Shown one piece after another: positions 28,248-37,780 of a stretch of DNA of 64,000 bases (positions within the stretch are counted from its first letter, which is position 1; each line of letters begins with the position of its first letter). Where the stretch lies: positions 62,001-126,000 of the forward strand of contig JAQWHD010000039.1 of the NCBI GenBank assembly GCA_029237915.1. The letters are read 5' to 3'. The notes beneath the pieces are model-generated. The model had not been told where the DNA came from and did no database searches. It saw only the letters and a list, made by a program, of their open reading frames with translations. This stretch comes from Thalassotalea sp. GTDB lineage: Bacteria > Pseudomonadota > Gammaproteobacteria > Enterobacterales > Alteromonadaceae. Both the position numbers and the translations under genes were made by a program.

Positions 28248-30902
28248 ATGAAATTCACTAAGCTGCATTGTGCTGTATTAACGGCCATAGCTGCATCAAG
28301 TTCTGTCTATGCTCAGGAAGAAAATAAACAAGAAAAATCAAGGATAGAAGTTATAGAAGTTACTTCTACAAAACGTGCTGAATCTATACAGGACGTTCCA
28401 GTAACCGTCACGGCATTAACTGGTGACAGCCTAGAGAGACTCGGTGTTGCAAATTTTGATGAATACATAGAGTTCTTACCTAATGTCGTTTTCCAAGGTA
28501 CCGGTCCTGGGCAAAATGAAATATATATTCGTGGTGCAGCAACCTCTCAAACCAGTATTGCTGTTTCATCTGTACAAGCCTTACAACCATCAGTTGCCTT
28601 TTATTTAGATGAACAACCAGTATCAATGCAGGGACGTAACTTAGATGTTTACGCCTCGGATGTTGAACGTATAGAAGTTTTACCAGGTCCTCAAGGCACA
28701 CTTTTTGGTGCAAGCTCGCAATCAGGTACAGTTCGCTTAATTACTAACAAGCCAACTCATGATGGATTTGCCGCAGGGTTTGATACCAGCGCTAGCTCGA
28801 CTAAGGGTGGCGATATGAGCAACTCTGTTGAAGCTTATTTCAATATGTCGTTAACGGACAATCTTGCTGTACGTGTTGCTTCTTATAATGACCACCAAGG
28901 TGGTTGGATAGACAACATATTAAATGTTCCTGGCGAAGGTGGTTATAACGGCAGTGCAGAAGTTATTAGTAGGATTTCTGGTGATGCTTTAGCCGACCCT
29001 GTAAATGTTCCTGTTACTGCACCAAAAAATGATGCTTTGGTTGAAGATGACTTTAACACTGCAAATTACGCTGGTGCTCGCTTTGGTTTGTCTTATTTAA
29101 TCAATGATGAATGGAGCCTTTTAGTTCAGCATACTCAGCAGTCGCTAGATACTGAAGGTGTATTTGCTTATGATCCTAACCTCGATGGTGAATCTTCTAC
29201 TAATCGTTTTGTTCCTGAAAATAATAACGATGATTTTGGATTAACTACATGGACATTAGAAGGGCGCCTTGCTCAACTTGATATCGTTTATACTGGCGGT
29301 TATCTAGATCGAGAAATCAATTCGACTATAGATTACACCGGTTATACCAATGGTGGTTCTTTTGCAGCTTATTATGCTTGTAATTACGCCGGAGCACCGG
29401 AAACACAAGAATGTGTTGACCCAACTAAGTTTTACAAGGAACAAACTGATACTTCTCGAGTTACGCACGAACTTCGTATGAATACTTCAGCAGAAAATCG
29501 CTGGCGTGTAACGGCAGGTGTTTTCTATGACTCGCAAGAACTTGAAACTGTTGGACAATTTCAATTAGGTAATACTCAACTACCTTATTTTACTGATTTA
29601 CAAAGAACTCTTGCTGGCACTGATGGTATTAACAGTGATGGCGGTCCTTTTTCTTCTGAAATTAGTTTTGTTAATGATGTTACGCACACCATAGATCAAA
29701 TTGCTGTATTTGGTCAGTTAGAGTTTGATATAACTGACACAATTACTGCGGGTTTTGGCGCCCGTTGGTATGAAATTGAAGATTCATTTAAAGGCGCTAC
29801 AACAACCGTTGATGTTAGTGGTCGATTGCAAGCCTTTGGTGATGGTAGTGATGAAGCTCTAACAGAGTTCTTTGGTGCTGATGAAGCTGCTGCCATTCAA
29901 GAGGCAATTGCTAGTGGGCAATTAGAAACTAGCTTGCTTGATGATGATGGTACGTTAACCGTTGACGATACGATAATCAAAGTATCTCTTGATTGGAAAG
30001 TATCTGATGAATTGATGGTGTTTACTGCATATTCAGAGGGTTTTAGACCCCCTGTAACTAACCGTGTTGGTGGTGGTCAGGCTAAAAATCAAGAAGGGGC
30101 TTTTGACGGTTTCCGTATTCCAGTGTATTCAACGACTGATAGCTTAGATAACGTTGAATTAGGTTTTAAATCAACTTTGTTTGATCAAACCTTACGCTTT
30201 AATGCTACTGCGTACTATTCGGAAATATCTGATCTACAAACATCTCGATTTGACCCAACTAATATCAGCTTTCTGGTATTTACTGATAACGTTGGAGATG
30301 CTGAAATTAAAGGTATAGATGGTGACTTTAGCTGGTCAGTATCGCAAAATTTAATTATATCGGGTGCATTTAGCTTTATTGATACAGAGTTAACATCAGT
30401 TAATGCTGAGCTCGACGGGATTGCTCCTGCAGTAGGTAGTCGATTACCTTATTCAGCTGAGTTTTCTGGTAACTTACAAGCTCAATACTTCTTCCCTATC
30501 AAAAAAGATATGACAGGTTATATTAATGGCTCTGTCAGTTATACCGGCGAAAGACTAGCTAGTATGACCATGGATGCTTATGTGTTAGAAGATACGACTA
30601 ATTTAGTCTATGGTACTGGCTCAGGTTTAAGTATTGAAAAAGAAGCTGACGTATACAGTGGTGTTAACTATCAAGATAGTAACGGCGAAACCTTTGCTGG
30701 TGGTCGTTATGTGCAAGATAGTTACGTTTTAGCTAATTTGAGTTTTGGTGTAACCAACGATGAGTGGAAAGCTGAACTATTTATTGACAATGTTACTGAC
30801 GAAAGTGCCGTATTGTATGTTGATACACAGCAGTTTACACCGAAAGTTGTAACGAATAGACCACGTACTGTAGGCTTTAGATTCTCGTACGATTTTTATT
30901 AA
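28248..30902 (+). CDS. TonB-dependent outer-membrane receptor
   Basis: An 884-residue receptor: signal peptide (cleavage after SSVYA), a TonB-box-like IEVIEVTST, plug domain (residues about 50-170 with IYIRGAATSQ and VEVLPGPQGTLFGA-type motif IEVLPGPQGTLFGASSQSGT) and a beta-barrel ending RPRTVGFRFSYDFY. It belongs to the large marine receptor group whose ligands are sugars, peptides or chelates rather than only iron; the ligand is unknown. It is divergent to the BCCT gene and followed by a terminator. Confidence 0.92.
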   Translation: MKFTKLHCAVLTAIAASSSVYAQEENKQEKSRIEVIEVTSTKRAESIQDVPVTVTALTGDSLERLGVANFDEYIEFLPNVVFQGTGPGQNEIYIRGAATSQTSIAVSSVQALQPSVAFYLDEQPVSMQGRNLDVYASDVERIEVLPGPQGTLFGASSQSGTVRLITNKPTHDGFAAGFDTSASSTKGGDMSNSVEAYFNMSLTDNLAVRVASYNDHQGGWIDNILNVPGEGGYNGSAEVISRISGDALADPVNVPVTAPKNDALVEDDFNTANYAGARFGLSYLINDEWSLLVQHTQQSLDTEGVFAYDPNLDGESSTNRFVPENNNDDFGLTTWTLEGRLAQLDIVYTGGYLDREINSTIDYTGYTNGGSFAAYYACNYAGAPETQECVDPTKFYKEQTDTSRVTHELRMNTSAENRWRVTAGVFYDSQELETVGQFQLGNTQLPYFTDLQRTLAGTDGINSDGGPFSSEISFVNDVTHTIDQIAVFGQLEFDITDTITAGFGARWYEIEDSFKGATTTVDVSGRLQAFGDGSDEALTEFFGADEAAAIQEAIASGQLETSLLDDDGTLTVDDTIIKVSLDWKVSDELMVFTAYSEGFRPPVTNRVGGGQAKNQEGAFDGFRIPVYSTTDSLDNVELGFKSTLFDQTLRFNATAYYSEISDLQTSRFDPTNISFLVFTDNVGDAEIKGIDGDFSWSVSQNLIISGAFSFIDTELTSVNAELDGIAPAVGSRLPYSAEFSGNLQAQYFFPIKKDMTGYINGSVSYTGERLASMTMDAYVLEDTTNLVYGTGSGLSIEKEADVYSGVNYQDSNGETFAGGRYVQDSYVLANLSFGVTNDEWKAELFIDNVTDESAVLYVDTQQFTPKVVTNRPRTVGFRFSYDFY

Positions 30903-30937
30903 GATCTATAAACGATAATAAGTAGATAAAACCAAAT

Positions 30938-30971
30938 AAAGCCGTTTGATACCTGTATCAAGCGGCTTTTT
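30938..30971 (+). terminator. Terminator of the TonB receptor gene
   Basis: AAAGCCG-t-TTGATA-cctg-TATCAA-g-CGGCTTT forms a 14-bp stem with one G-T pair, followed by TTTTATT. It separates the receptor from the sulfotransferase gene. Confidence 0.85.
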
Positions 30972-31067
30972 ATTGATACAGTATTCGCATACCCTAAGTC
31001 GTTCCAAACTGTCGGCTTTAGTCTTTAAAATAAAAATAATATATTAGCATTTCTTGGAGCCAAGTCG

Positions 31068-33077
31068 TTGGATACACCACCTATCTCATTTGAAGCACAA
31101 TTAAGGTCAATTCAACAATTGATCCAATCGGCAAAATTAAGTGATGCCATCACACAAAGCCAGCATTTACTTGAGCAAGCTGTCGATACACATCAAAAAA
31201 TAGAATTATGGTATTTAATCGCTGTTGCGCAGCGCTATAGCAAAGATTGTAACAATGCATTAAATAGCATTAATGAATTACTCCAACAGGATGCAGCTCA
31301 TAGTAGGGCTCATCAAGAGCAAGGTTATAATTACCTTGCCTTAAAACAGCCAAAGCAGGCAACCATCTCATTTGAACATGCGATAAAACTCAATCCCAGC
31401 TTAGTCGCCAGCTGGCAAGAGTTGATTGAACTGTATAGAGAAGAGAAAAACCAGGAAGGTGTGCAACAAGCTGCGAATAATTTAGCTAGACTAAAAAAAT
31501 TACCTCCAGCTTTACTCGCGGTTACAGAATTAATGTATGAAGGTAAATTATTAAAAGCGGAACAAATTTGTCGACACTTTTTACAGAATAATAAACGCCA
31601 TGTTGATGGCATGTGTTTACTCGCTGAAATAGGTGTTGAGCTAAAAATTTATGACGATGCGGAGTTTTTACTTGCAAGTGCTATTCAACTTGAACCTAGT
31701 CACATACAAGCTCGTTCACAATACCTTAATTTACTTACTCGTTTGGGTAAATACAAAGCAGCAGAGCAACAAGCTAAAATATTACTTACTGCGCAACCAG
31801 ATAACCTAAGTTTTAAACTTGCAAAGGCTACTGTATTAAATGGCCTGGGAGAGATAGAGCAAGCCATTAGTCTATTTGAACAAGTTATAGCACAAGATGA
31901 TAACGTTGCAGGCTTTCATTTACAGCTAGGACATGCCCTTAAAGCTCAGGGAGAAATGAGCAAAGCGGTTGCTGCTTATCAAAAGGCCTATCAATTAAAT
32001 CCAAGTTATGGTGATGCCTTTTGGAGTTTGGCAAATACTAAAACTTATCGTTTTAGCGATGAAGAAATATCTAAAATGCAACGACAACTAGATAACGCTG
32101 ACTTGGCATTAATTGATAAAGTTCAGCTTTATTTTGCTACAGGTAAGGCATTTGAAGATCGTCAAGACTATGGCAAAGCGTTTGAATCATATCTACAAGG
32201 AAATAACTTACAACATGCTCATAGTGGTTTTAACATCAATAAAATAGAGCAGCAGGTTGCTGAGCAAATAAAATATTGTAGCGCAGAGTTATTTGATAAA
32301 CGTGGACATTTGGGATTAGATTCACCCGATCCTATTTTTATTGTTGGTCTACCACGAGCAGGCTCCACCTTACTTGAACAAATACTTGCTTCACATAGCC
32401 AAATAGATGGCACTATGGAGTTGCACAATGTTTTAGGTTTAGCCTCAAGGTTACAAGGACGCAACAATAAGCCGAGTTCAGAAAGTAACCATGAAAATCA
32501 ATACCCCAAAAATCTAAGTACAATAAATGAAGAATATTTTAACCGCTTTGGTCAACAGTTTATTGATGAAACACGTGTGTATCGACAGCAAGCTCCGCTT
32601 TTCATTGATAAAATGCCCAATAATTTTCTACACATAGGTTTGATCCGCTTAATACTACCAAATGCTAAAATTATTGATGCCAGACGTCCAGCGATGGCTT
32701 GTTGTTTTAGTGGCTTTAAACAATTATTTGCTGAGGGCCAAGAGTTTAGTTACAACCTTGAAGATATAGGGCGCTATTACCAAGCTTATCTTAAATTGAT
32801 GGACCATTGGGATGATGTACTACCAGGCTATGTGTTAAAAGTGAATCATGAAGATGTAGTAGATGATTTAGAAAAGCAAGTAAGACGAATGCTTGATTTT
32901 TGTGGATTAGAATTTGAACAATCGTGTGTTGATTTTCATAAAACCAAACGTAGTATAAAAACACCAAGTTCAGAGCAGGTTCGCCAACCAATATATAAAT
33001 CAGCGACGGAACAATGGCGACACTTTGAACCGTATTTAGCGCCATTAAAAAATGTACTCAACATTAACGAACAGTAA
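31068..33077 (+). CDS. TPR-repeat sulfotransferase family protein
   Basis: A 669-residue fusion. Residues about 10-360 are tandem tetratricopeptide repeats (for example EHAIKLNPSLVASWQELIEL and YQKAYQLNPSYGDAFWSLA). The C-terminal domain begins at the PAPS-binding loop PIFIVGLPRAGSTLLEQILA and continues with the 3'-phosphate region DARRPAMACCFSGFKQLF. It should transfer sulfate from PAPS to an unknown acceptor. Translation starts at TTG with GGAG upstream; no better start is seen. Such proteins often lie next to TonB receptors in marine bacteria, as here. Confidence 0.87.
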   Translation: MDTPPISFEAQLRSIQQLIQSAKLSDAITQSQHLLEQAVDTHQKIELWYLIAVAQRYSKDCNNALNSINELLQQDAAHSRAHQEQGYNYLALKQPKQATISFEHAIKLNPSLVASWQELIELYREEKNQEGVQQAANNLARLKKLPPALLAVTELMYEGKLLKAEQICRHFLQNNKRHVDGMCLLAEIGVELKIYDDAEFLLASAIQLEPSHIQARSQYLNLLTRLGKYKAAEQQAKILLTAQPDNLSFKLAKATVLNGLGEIEQAISLFEQVIAQDDNVAGFHLQLGHALKAQGEMSKAVAAYQKAYQLNPSYGDAFWSLANTKTYRFSDEEISKMQRQLDNADLALIDKVQLYFATGKAFEDRQDYGKAFESYLQGNNLQHAHSGFNINKIEQQVAEQIKYCSAELFDKRGHLGLDSPDPIFIVGLPRAGSTLLEQILASHSQIDGTMELHNVLGLASRLQGRNNKPSSESNHENQYPKNLSTINEEYFNRFGQQFIDETRVYRQQAPLFIDKMPNNFLHIGLIRLILPNAKIIDARRPAMACCFSGFKQLFAEGQEFSYNLEDIGRYYQAYLKLMDHWDDVLPGYVLKVNHEDVVDDLEKQVRRMLDFCGLEFEQSCVDFHKTKRSIKTPSSEQVRQPIYKSATEQWRHFEPYLAPLKNVLNINEQ

Positions 33078-33284
33078 ATCTATTGCAGATAAAGAATAAT
33101 TATCAAATCAGTTATTAGTAAAGCTTTTCGAACGAGAACCATAAGTTAGATGATTATAAATTGTCGACGCCATGATTTTTTTTGCAGGTAAAACATTCGA
33201 TTTGTATGTTTTTTTAGCAAACAGTTTTTATTAATAAAATAATGCTTTACAAGACCATACTGAATCTTTATTATTCGCGGCATT

Positions 33285-33375
33285 GGTGAGATGGCTGAGT
33301 GGTCGAAAGCACCGGTCTTGAAAACCGGCATGGGTTTGTAGCCCATCTAGAGTTCAAATCTCTATCTCACCGCCA
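33285..33375 (+). tRNA. tRNA-Ser(UGA), copy 2
   Basis: Same 91-nt sequence as copy 1, including CCA and anticodon TGA. The upstream 45 nt are also similar (GCTTTACAAGACC...ATTCGCGGCATT), indicating duplication of the whole transcription unit. Confidence 0.97.
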
Positions 33376-33383
33376 TATTTAGA

Positions 33384-33413
33384 TAAAACCCAGCCGTAAG
33401 GTTGGGTTTTTTC
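33384..33413 (+). terminator. Terminator of tRNA-Ser copy 2
   Basis: AACCCAGCC-gtaa-GGTTGGGTT, a 9-bp stem with one G-T pair, then a T-run. It differs from the terminators of copies 1 and 3. Confidence 0.8.
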
Positions 33414-33428
33414 GTTTTAGGATGGAAA

Positions 33429-33478
33429 CCCAGGGTTTGTAGCCAGTTCATATTTAGTGAGTTCAAATCTCTATCTCC
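33429..33478 (+). pseudogene. tRNA-Ser 3'-fragment remnant
   Basis: CCCAGGGTTTGTAGCC and, after an insertion, GAGTTCAAATCTCTATCTCC repeat parts of the variable and T-arms of the adjacent tRNA-Ser. No acceptor or anticodon stem is present, so it is a broken copy. Confidence 0.65.
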
Positions 33479-33588
33479 AGGTTTTTAATACTTCCATGTG
33501 AAAACCACATAACTTCATCCCTGAAGTTAACCGCCATATACTAAAAAGGCTGCTTATCTAAGCAGGCTTTTTGCTTTCTGGCTTGCTT
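33472..33588 (+). repeat. tRNA-Ser-associated element R, copy 2
   Basis: First of two tandem units with a 117-nt period. It has TATCTCCAGGTTTTTAATAC, the hairpin AACTTCA-tccc-TGAAGTT, CCGCCATATACTAAAAAGGC and a terminator-like hairpin CTGCTTA-tc-TAAGCAG with a T-run. The tRNA-copy-2 to hup gap (578 nt) is made of these repeats and the HU promoter. Confidence 0.75.
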
Positions 33589-33657
33589 TATCTCCAGGTT
33601 TTTAATACTTTCGTGTAAAAACGACATAACTTCATCTATGAAGTTAACCGCCATAAT
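33589..33657 (+). repeat. tRNA-Ser-associated element R, copy 3 (truncated)
   Basis: Second tandem unit, about 69 nt: TATCTCCAGGTTTTTAATAC, then ACATAACTTCATCTATGAAG and TTAACCGCCATA, after which similarity stops. Confidence 0.7.
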
Positions 33658-33868
33658 TCTGAAAAAATTATTATTTGTAAGTTTTATTGATGAATCTATT
33701 TGAAAAAACATACACTTGTGTTTAATAAATGAACAATCAAGTGCTCGTGTAATCTTGTTGAGCACATCAAAAATAATTATCATTTGTCTAAAAAATAGCT
33801 ACAAAGCCTGTTTTCATGCGGTTTTTTGGCTTTTTAGATAAAAAAACGCAAAAAGTGTGATTTTTTGC

Positions 33869-33897
33869 TTGATCCCGCTGTATTTCTTTCTTAGTAT
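33869..33897 (+). promoter_or_regulatory. Sigma-70-type promoter of the HU gene
   Basis: TTGATC (33869-33874) and TAGTAT (33892-33897) are separated by 17 nt, about 57 nt upstream of the start codon. No competing better pair was seen in the vicinity. Confidence 0.5.
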
Positions 33898-33953
33898 GGA
33901 TTTCGACAATAAAAACAACTTAATAAAACAAATAAATTTAAGGGATATATATA

Positions 33954-34229
33954 ATGAACAAAAGTGAATTAATTAACAAAATCGCTGAAGGCGCTGACCT
34001 TTCTAAAGCTTCTGCTGGCCGTGCTCTTGATAGCCTAATTTCTACAGTTACTGCAGAATTAGCTGGTGGTGGTGAAGTTTCATTAGTTGGTTTTGGTACT
34101 TACAAAGTTAGCGACCGTGCTGCACGTACTGGCCGTAACCCACAAACTGGTGCTGAGATCCAAATCAAAGCAGCTAAAGTTCCTAGCTTTAAAGCTGGTA
34201 AAGCATTAAAAGATGCTGTGAACGTTTAA
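33954..34229 (+). CDS. hup: DNA-binding protein HU
   Basis: Nucleoid protein of the HU/IHF family. The 91-residue product begins [20 protein letters not shown] and has the beta-arm segment [20 protein letters not shown] with the intercalating proline. Coding sequence is rich in optimal codons, as expected for high expression. AAGGGAT precedes the ATG. It is closest to the HU-alpha/beta type; which of the two is not decided. Monocistronic, between a terminator downstream and repeat DNA upstream. Confidence 0.95.
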   Translation: MNKSELINKIAEGADLSKASAGRALDSLISTVTAELAGGGEVSLVGFGTYKVSDRAARTGRNPQTGAEIQIKAAKVPSFKAGKALKDAVNV

Positions 34230-34252
34230 TCAACAAACTTAAATGTTGATAG

Positions 34253-34281
34253 TAAAAAGTCGCTAATTAGCGGCTTTTTTT
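34253..34281 (+). terminator. Terminator of the HU gene
   Basis: AAAAAG-t-CGCTAA/TTAGCG-g-CTTTTT hairpin with a T-run, starting 24 nt after the stop. Confidence 0.85.
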
Positions 34282-34571
34282 ATGCCTGTTAATTGCTCAC
34301 AAATGTGTGAGATATTAATTTTGCATTAATAGATTACTTTACCTTGTAACCCAGCTTATATAACCATTACTTTTTATATGGCCAGAGTTAGTTTTAGTTA
34401 TTATTTACTTAGCTTCGAACAATCAAAGTAAAAATATTAAATTCTATTTTTCAAACACACTAAATTATGTTTCGAGATTTACATATTTAATTTACAATAG
34501 TAACTCAAAATCACACTCTTAAAGTTTACTTAAACACTAAGAGTTTCATTACAAAAATAATAGAGCATTTC
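34282..34571. promoter_or_regulatory. Presumed promoter region of the D-glutamate/5-oxoproline operon
   Basis: A 290-nt A+T-rich spacer between the HU terminator and the first operon gene. It must contain the operon promoter. No riboswitch, palindromic operator or small gene was recognised. Confidence 0.4.
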
Positions 34572-35360
34572 ATGACGACTAATATCAGTCCATCACAATT
34601 GCGACTTCAGATCCGCTCAGGTGAGCATGGCGGTAATACATCGGGTTATTGTCAAGGTTTTGTACAGTGTAATTTAGTTATGCTACCAAAAGATTGGGCA
34701 GCAGACTTCTTAAAATTTTGTCAATTAAATCAAAAGCCTTGTCCGCTTATTGCGGTATCTGAAAATCCAGGTGATATTGGCTTAAACGATATAGCTGCAG
34801 ATCTAGACTTACGAACAGACATACCAAGTTATCGTATATTTAAAGACGGAAAGTTGACTGATGAAGTCTCAGACATTACCGATTACTGGCGTGATGATCT
34901 TGTGACTTTTGCGCTTGGCTGTTCATTTTCTTTTGAAGAAAGCCTAATAGCTGACGGCCTCGAAGTTCGTAATGTTACTGAAAATGTTAATGTGCCTATG
35001 TATCGCACTAATATTGCATGTAAACCTGCCGGCCCTTTTAAAGGTAATATGGTGGTAAGTATGCGACCATTTAATCCTAGCGATGCCATTCGTGCTATTC
35101 AAATTTGTACTCGCTTTCCTTCGGTACATGGCGCGCCAATTCATTTTGGTGATCCTAAAATGATTGGTATAGACGATATAAACTCTACTGACTACGGTGA
35201 TGCGGTTACCATTAAAGAGGGTGAGCAACCTGTTTTTTGGGCTTGCGGGGTAACCCCACAAGTTGCATTAGAGCAAGCAAAACCACCATTTTGTATTACT
35301 CACAGCCCTGGCTGCATGCTAGTTACAGATTTGCCAAACAGCAAATTAGCTGTGATGTAA
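34572..35360 (+). CDS. DUF1445 protein, N-terminal half of D-glutamate cyclase (YcsI-like hydro-lyase)
   Basis: The 262-residue protein has the DUF1445 signatures [62 protein letters not shown] and [14 protein letters not shown]. In humans DUF1445 is fused to DUF4392 in D-glutamate cyclase, which interconverts D-glutamate and 5-oxo-D-proline; here the DUF4392 half is a separate gene at 37781 in the same operon. Bacterial YcsI proteins commonly neighbour pxpABC. The gene is first in the operon and lies 33 nt before pxpA. Activity is inferred from family and context. Confidence 0.88.
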   Translation: MTTNISPSQLRLQIRSGEHGGNTSGYCQGFVQCNLVMLPKDWAADFLKFCQLNQKPCPLIAVSENPGDIGLNDIAADLDLRTDIPSYRIFKDGKLTDEVSDITDYWRDDLVTFALGCSFSFEESLIADGLEVRNVTENVNVPMYRTNIACKPAGPFKGNMVVSMRPFNPSDAIRAIQICTRFPSVHGAPIHFGDPKMIGIDDINSTDYGDAVTIKEGEQPVFWACGVTPQVALEQAKPPFCITHSPGCMLVTDLPNSKLAVM

Positions 35361-35393
35361 TCTACAAACACTTATAAATTTAAAGAGATGACT

Positions 35394-36125
35394 ATGTCTT
35401 TACGATTAAATTGCGATCTAGGTGAAAGTTACGGTTCTTGGACCATGGGCTTAGACGCTGCAGTTATGCCTCATATTGACCAAGCAAATATTGCCTGTGG
35501 TTTTCATGCTGGTGACCCTTTAGTTATGCAACAAACCTTAGCGTTAGCAAAACAGCATAATGTGACTGTTGGTGCACACCCTGGCTATCCAGATCTAGTT
35601 GGGTTTGGACGACGTTCCATGAAGTGCTCTTCCGCCGAAATAATTGCCTTTATGCATTACCAAATTGCAGCTATGAGCGGTATGGCTAAAGCGCAAGGTT
35701 TAACGCTTGAATACGTTAAACCACACGGGGCTTTATATAATGATATGATGGCAAATATCGAGGTCCGCAAAGCAATCATGCAAGCTATTGCCGATTTTCC
35801 GCAGCCATTAGTTCTAATGCTACAAGCAACACCCGCACACACAATTCATCAGGCTGAAGCCAAAGAATTAAATATCAAGCTTTGGTTTGAAGCCTTTGCT
35901 GATCGTTGTTATGACGATGATGGTAAGTTACTGGCGCGAACTAAAGCCGGGGCAGTGCACAATCGTGAAAAAATGTTAGCTCAAGTTCTACAACTTAAAG
36001 AGCAGGGCAGCGTGACAACGGTAAGTGGTAACATTTTAGCAATTCATGCTGATTCTTTATGTGTTCATGGTGATAACCTTGAAGGCGTAAATGCGATAGA
36101 GTCTATTCGAGAGCTTATTTCATAA
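35394..36125 (+). CDS. pxpA: 5-oxoprolinase subunit A (LamB/YcsF family)
   Basis: Catalytic partner of the ATP-dependent 5-oxoprolinase PxpABC, which opens 5-oxoproline to glutamate. The 243-residue protein has the family pattern LRLNCDLGESYGSW, IACGFHAGDP, VGAHPGYPDLVGFGRR and VKPHGALYNDM. Two ATGs compete (35388 and 35394); the second has the better spacing from AAAGAG and matches the family start. Its stop overlaps the pxpB start (TAATG). Confidence 0.94.
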   Translation: MSLRLNCDLGESYGSWTMGLDAAVMPHIDQANIACGFHAGDPLVMQQTLALAKQHNVTVGAHPGYPDLVGFGRRSMKCSSAEIIAFMHYQIAAMSGMAKAQGLTLEYVKPHGALYNDMMANIEVRKAIMQAIADFPQPLVLMLQATPAHTIHQAEAKELNIKLWFEAFADRCYDDDGKLLARTKAGAVHNREKMLAQVLQLKEQGSVTTVSGNILAIHADSLCVHGDNLEGVNAIESIRELIS

Positions 36126-36802
36126 TGAAGGTATCTGTTGCAGGAGAAAATTCCTTTATTATTTATTTTGCTGATCACGCTTGTGCAGAAGTATCCGCGC
36201 AAGTACAGCAAGCTTGTACGCTGTTAAAAGAGTCTTTAGGTAATGTGTTAATTGATTTAATACCATCGTATGCATCATTGTTAGTTATTTATAACCCAAT
36301 GCAAACTGATGGTTCTCATGTACAGCATAAAATTAACGCATCACTATCTAATTTAAGTAATAGTCAGAATACGTCAGGAAAACTAGTTACTTTACCAGTT
36401 TATTACTCAGAAGAATCAGGAGCTGATTTAGCCGAATTAGCTAAGCGAGCTAACTTATCGATAAATGAAGTTATCGATATTCATCAACAAGGTGAATACC
36501 GAGTTTATGCTATTGGCTTTGCTCCTGGTTTCGCCTATCTAGGTGAAGTTGATGAGCGTATAGCAGCGCCAAGGCTATCATCGCCTAGGTTAAAAGTTCC
36601 TAAAGGTGCTGTTGCAATTGCAGACAGACAAACTGCTATTTACCCTGCACAGTCACCAGGTGGTTGGAATCTTATTGGCTCTTGCCCAATGTCAATGTTT
36701 GACGCGGATGCACAACCATCAATGCCAGTTGAAGTTGGTGATATCGTTAAGTTTAAAGCAATTGACCGAGAGCAATTTTTCTCACTCGGTGGTGAGCTAT
36801 GA
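36125..36802 (+). CDS. pxpB: 5-oxoprolinase subunit B (KipI/allophanate hydrolase subunit 1 family)
   Basis: The 225-residue protein carries the KipI-family hallmark YAIGFAPGFAYLGEVDERI and the loop SPGGWNLIGSCP. With PxpC it forms the ATP-dependent part of 5-oxoprolinase. It overlaps pxpA by 1 nt and pxpC by 4 nt, so the three are translationally coupled. Older annotation of such pairs as sporulation kinase inhibitors or urea amidolyase subunits should be disregarded in this context. Confidence 0.94.
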   Translation: MKVSVAGENSFIIYFADHACAEVSAQVQQACTLLKESLGNVLIDLIPSYASLLVIYNPMQTDGSHVQHKINASLSNLSNSQNTSGKLVTLPVYYSEESGADLAELAKRANLSINEVIDIHQQGEYRVYAIGFAPGFAYLGEVDERIAAPRLSSPRLKVPKGAVAIADRQTAIYPAQSPGGWNLIGSCPMSMFDADAQPSMPVEVGDIVKFKAIDREQFFSLGGEL

Positions 36803-37770
36803 GTAACTTAACGAACAGTGCTAAACCTCTTGGAATGGTGGTCGAAAAACCAGGCATGCTTAGTCTTATTCATGACCTTGGTCGTTTTGGCCAACACAAT
36901 ATTGGTTTAACTACTGGCGGCCCTCTTGATCCGCACGCATTTAAAACAGCCAATAAGCTTTGTCAAAACAGTTTAAATGACAGTGCAATTGAAATAACAG
37001 TAGGGGGCTTAGAGTTAATAAGCCAAATTGACACTGTTATTAGTGTTACTGGTGCTGCGCTCCCTTTCACTATTAATGGTATTGAACACCCCCAGTGGCA
37101 GACCATCGCCATTAAACAAGGCGATCATATCGCCTTTGGTTTTGTTAGTTCAGGCTTAAGAGCATATTTAGCCGTTAAAGGTGGTTTTAATGTAACGCCT
37201 ATGTTTGGCAGTACCAGTACCGTTACTCGCGAAGGTATTGGTGGCATAGATGGTGCAAAATTAAAGCAAGGACAGCTATTAGAGTGTTCTTCGCATGACG
37301 AATGTATGCAACTTAAAGCCTCTCATGTACCTAGCTATGACAGTGCTATTACTTTAAGAGTTATTTTGGGTTATCAGCAAGATGCTTTTACTCAGGTGCA
37401 AAAACGACATTTTTTCTCAAGTGAGTATCAAGTGTCAGAAAGTTTCGACCGCATGGGTTATAGGCTTCAAGGTCAGGCAATCAAACCAAGTATCGATGGC
37501 ATATTATCTGAAGGGATTTGCTTAGGAGCAATTCAAATACCTGCTAATGGTCAGCCAATCATTTTAATGAATGACCGACAAACCATAGGCGGTTATCCAA
37601 AAATTGGTTCAGTGCTCTCTATTGACTTAGCTAAACTAGCTCAATGTGGACAAGGTGCCTCCATCAAGTTTGCACAAATAACGATGGAAGATGCGCATAA
37701 CCTTCTCCATTTAGAGCAAGCCAATATTGAATTAAATTCAGTTGAGCCAATTGAAAAATTACTAAATTAA
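36799..37770 (+). CDS. pxpC: 5-oxoprolinase subunit C (biotin-dependent carboxylase-like family)
   Basis: The 323-residue protein has the family start MVVEKPGMLSLIHDLGRFGQ and then LTTGGPLDPHAF, AYLAVKGGF and the later ILMNDRQTIGGYPKIGSV. Despite the family name it does not bind biotin and works with PxpA and PxpB. Eleven nucleotides separate it from the DUF4392 gene. Confidence 0.94.
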   Translation: MSNLTNSAKPLGMVVEKPGMLSLIHDLGRFGQHNIGLTTGGPLDPHAFKTANKLCQNSLNDSAIEITVGGLELISQIDTVISVTGAALPFTINGIEHPQWQTIAIKQGDHIAFGFVSSGLRAYLAVKGGFNVTPMFGSTSTVTREGIGGIDGAKLKQGQLLECSSHDECMQLKASHVPSYDSAITLRVILGYQQDAFTQVQKRHFFSSEYQVSESFDRMGYRLQGQAIKPSIDGILSEGICLGAIQIPANGQPIILMNDRQTIGGYPKIGSVLSIDLAKLAQCGQGASIKFAQITMEDAHNLLHLEQANIELNSVEPIEKLLN

Positions 37771-37780
37771 CGAGCAGAAA

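Noticed and set aside
33472-33657. Tandem repeats as a CRISPR array
   Set aside because: Only two long, unequal units with a 117-nt period and no spacers; no cas genes in the window.
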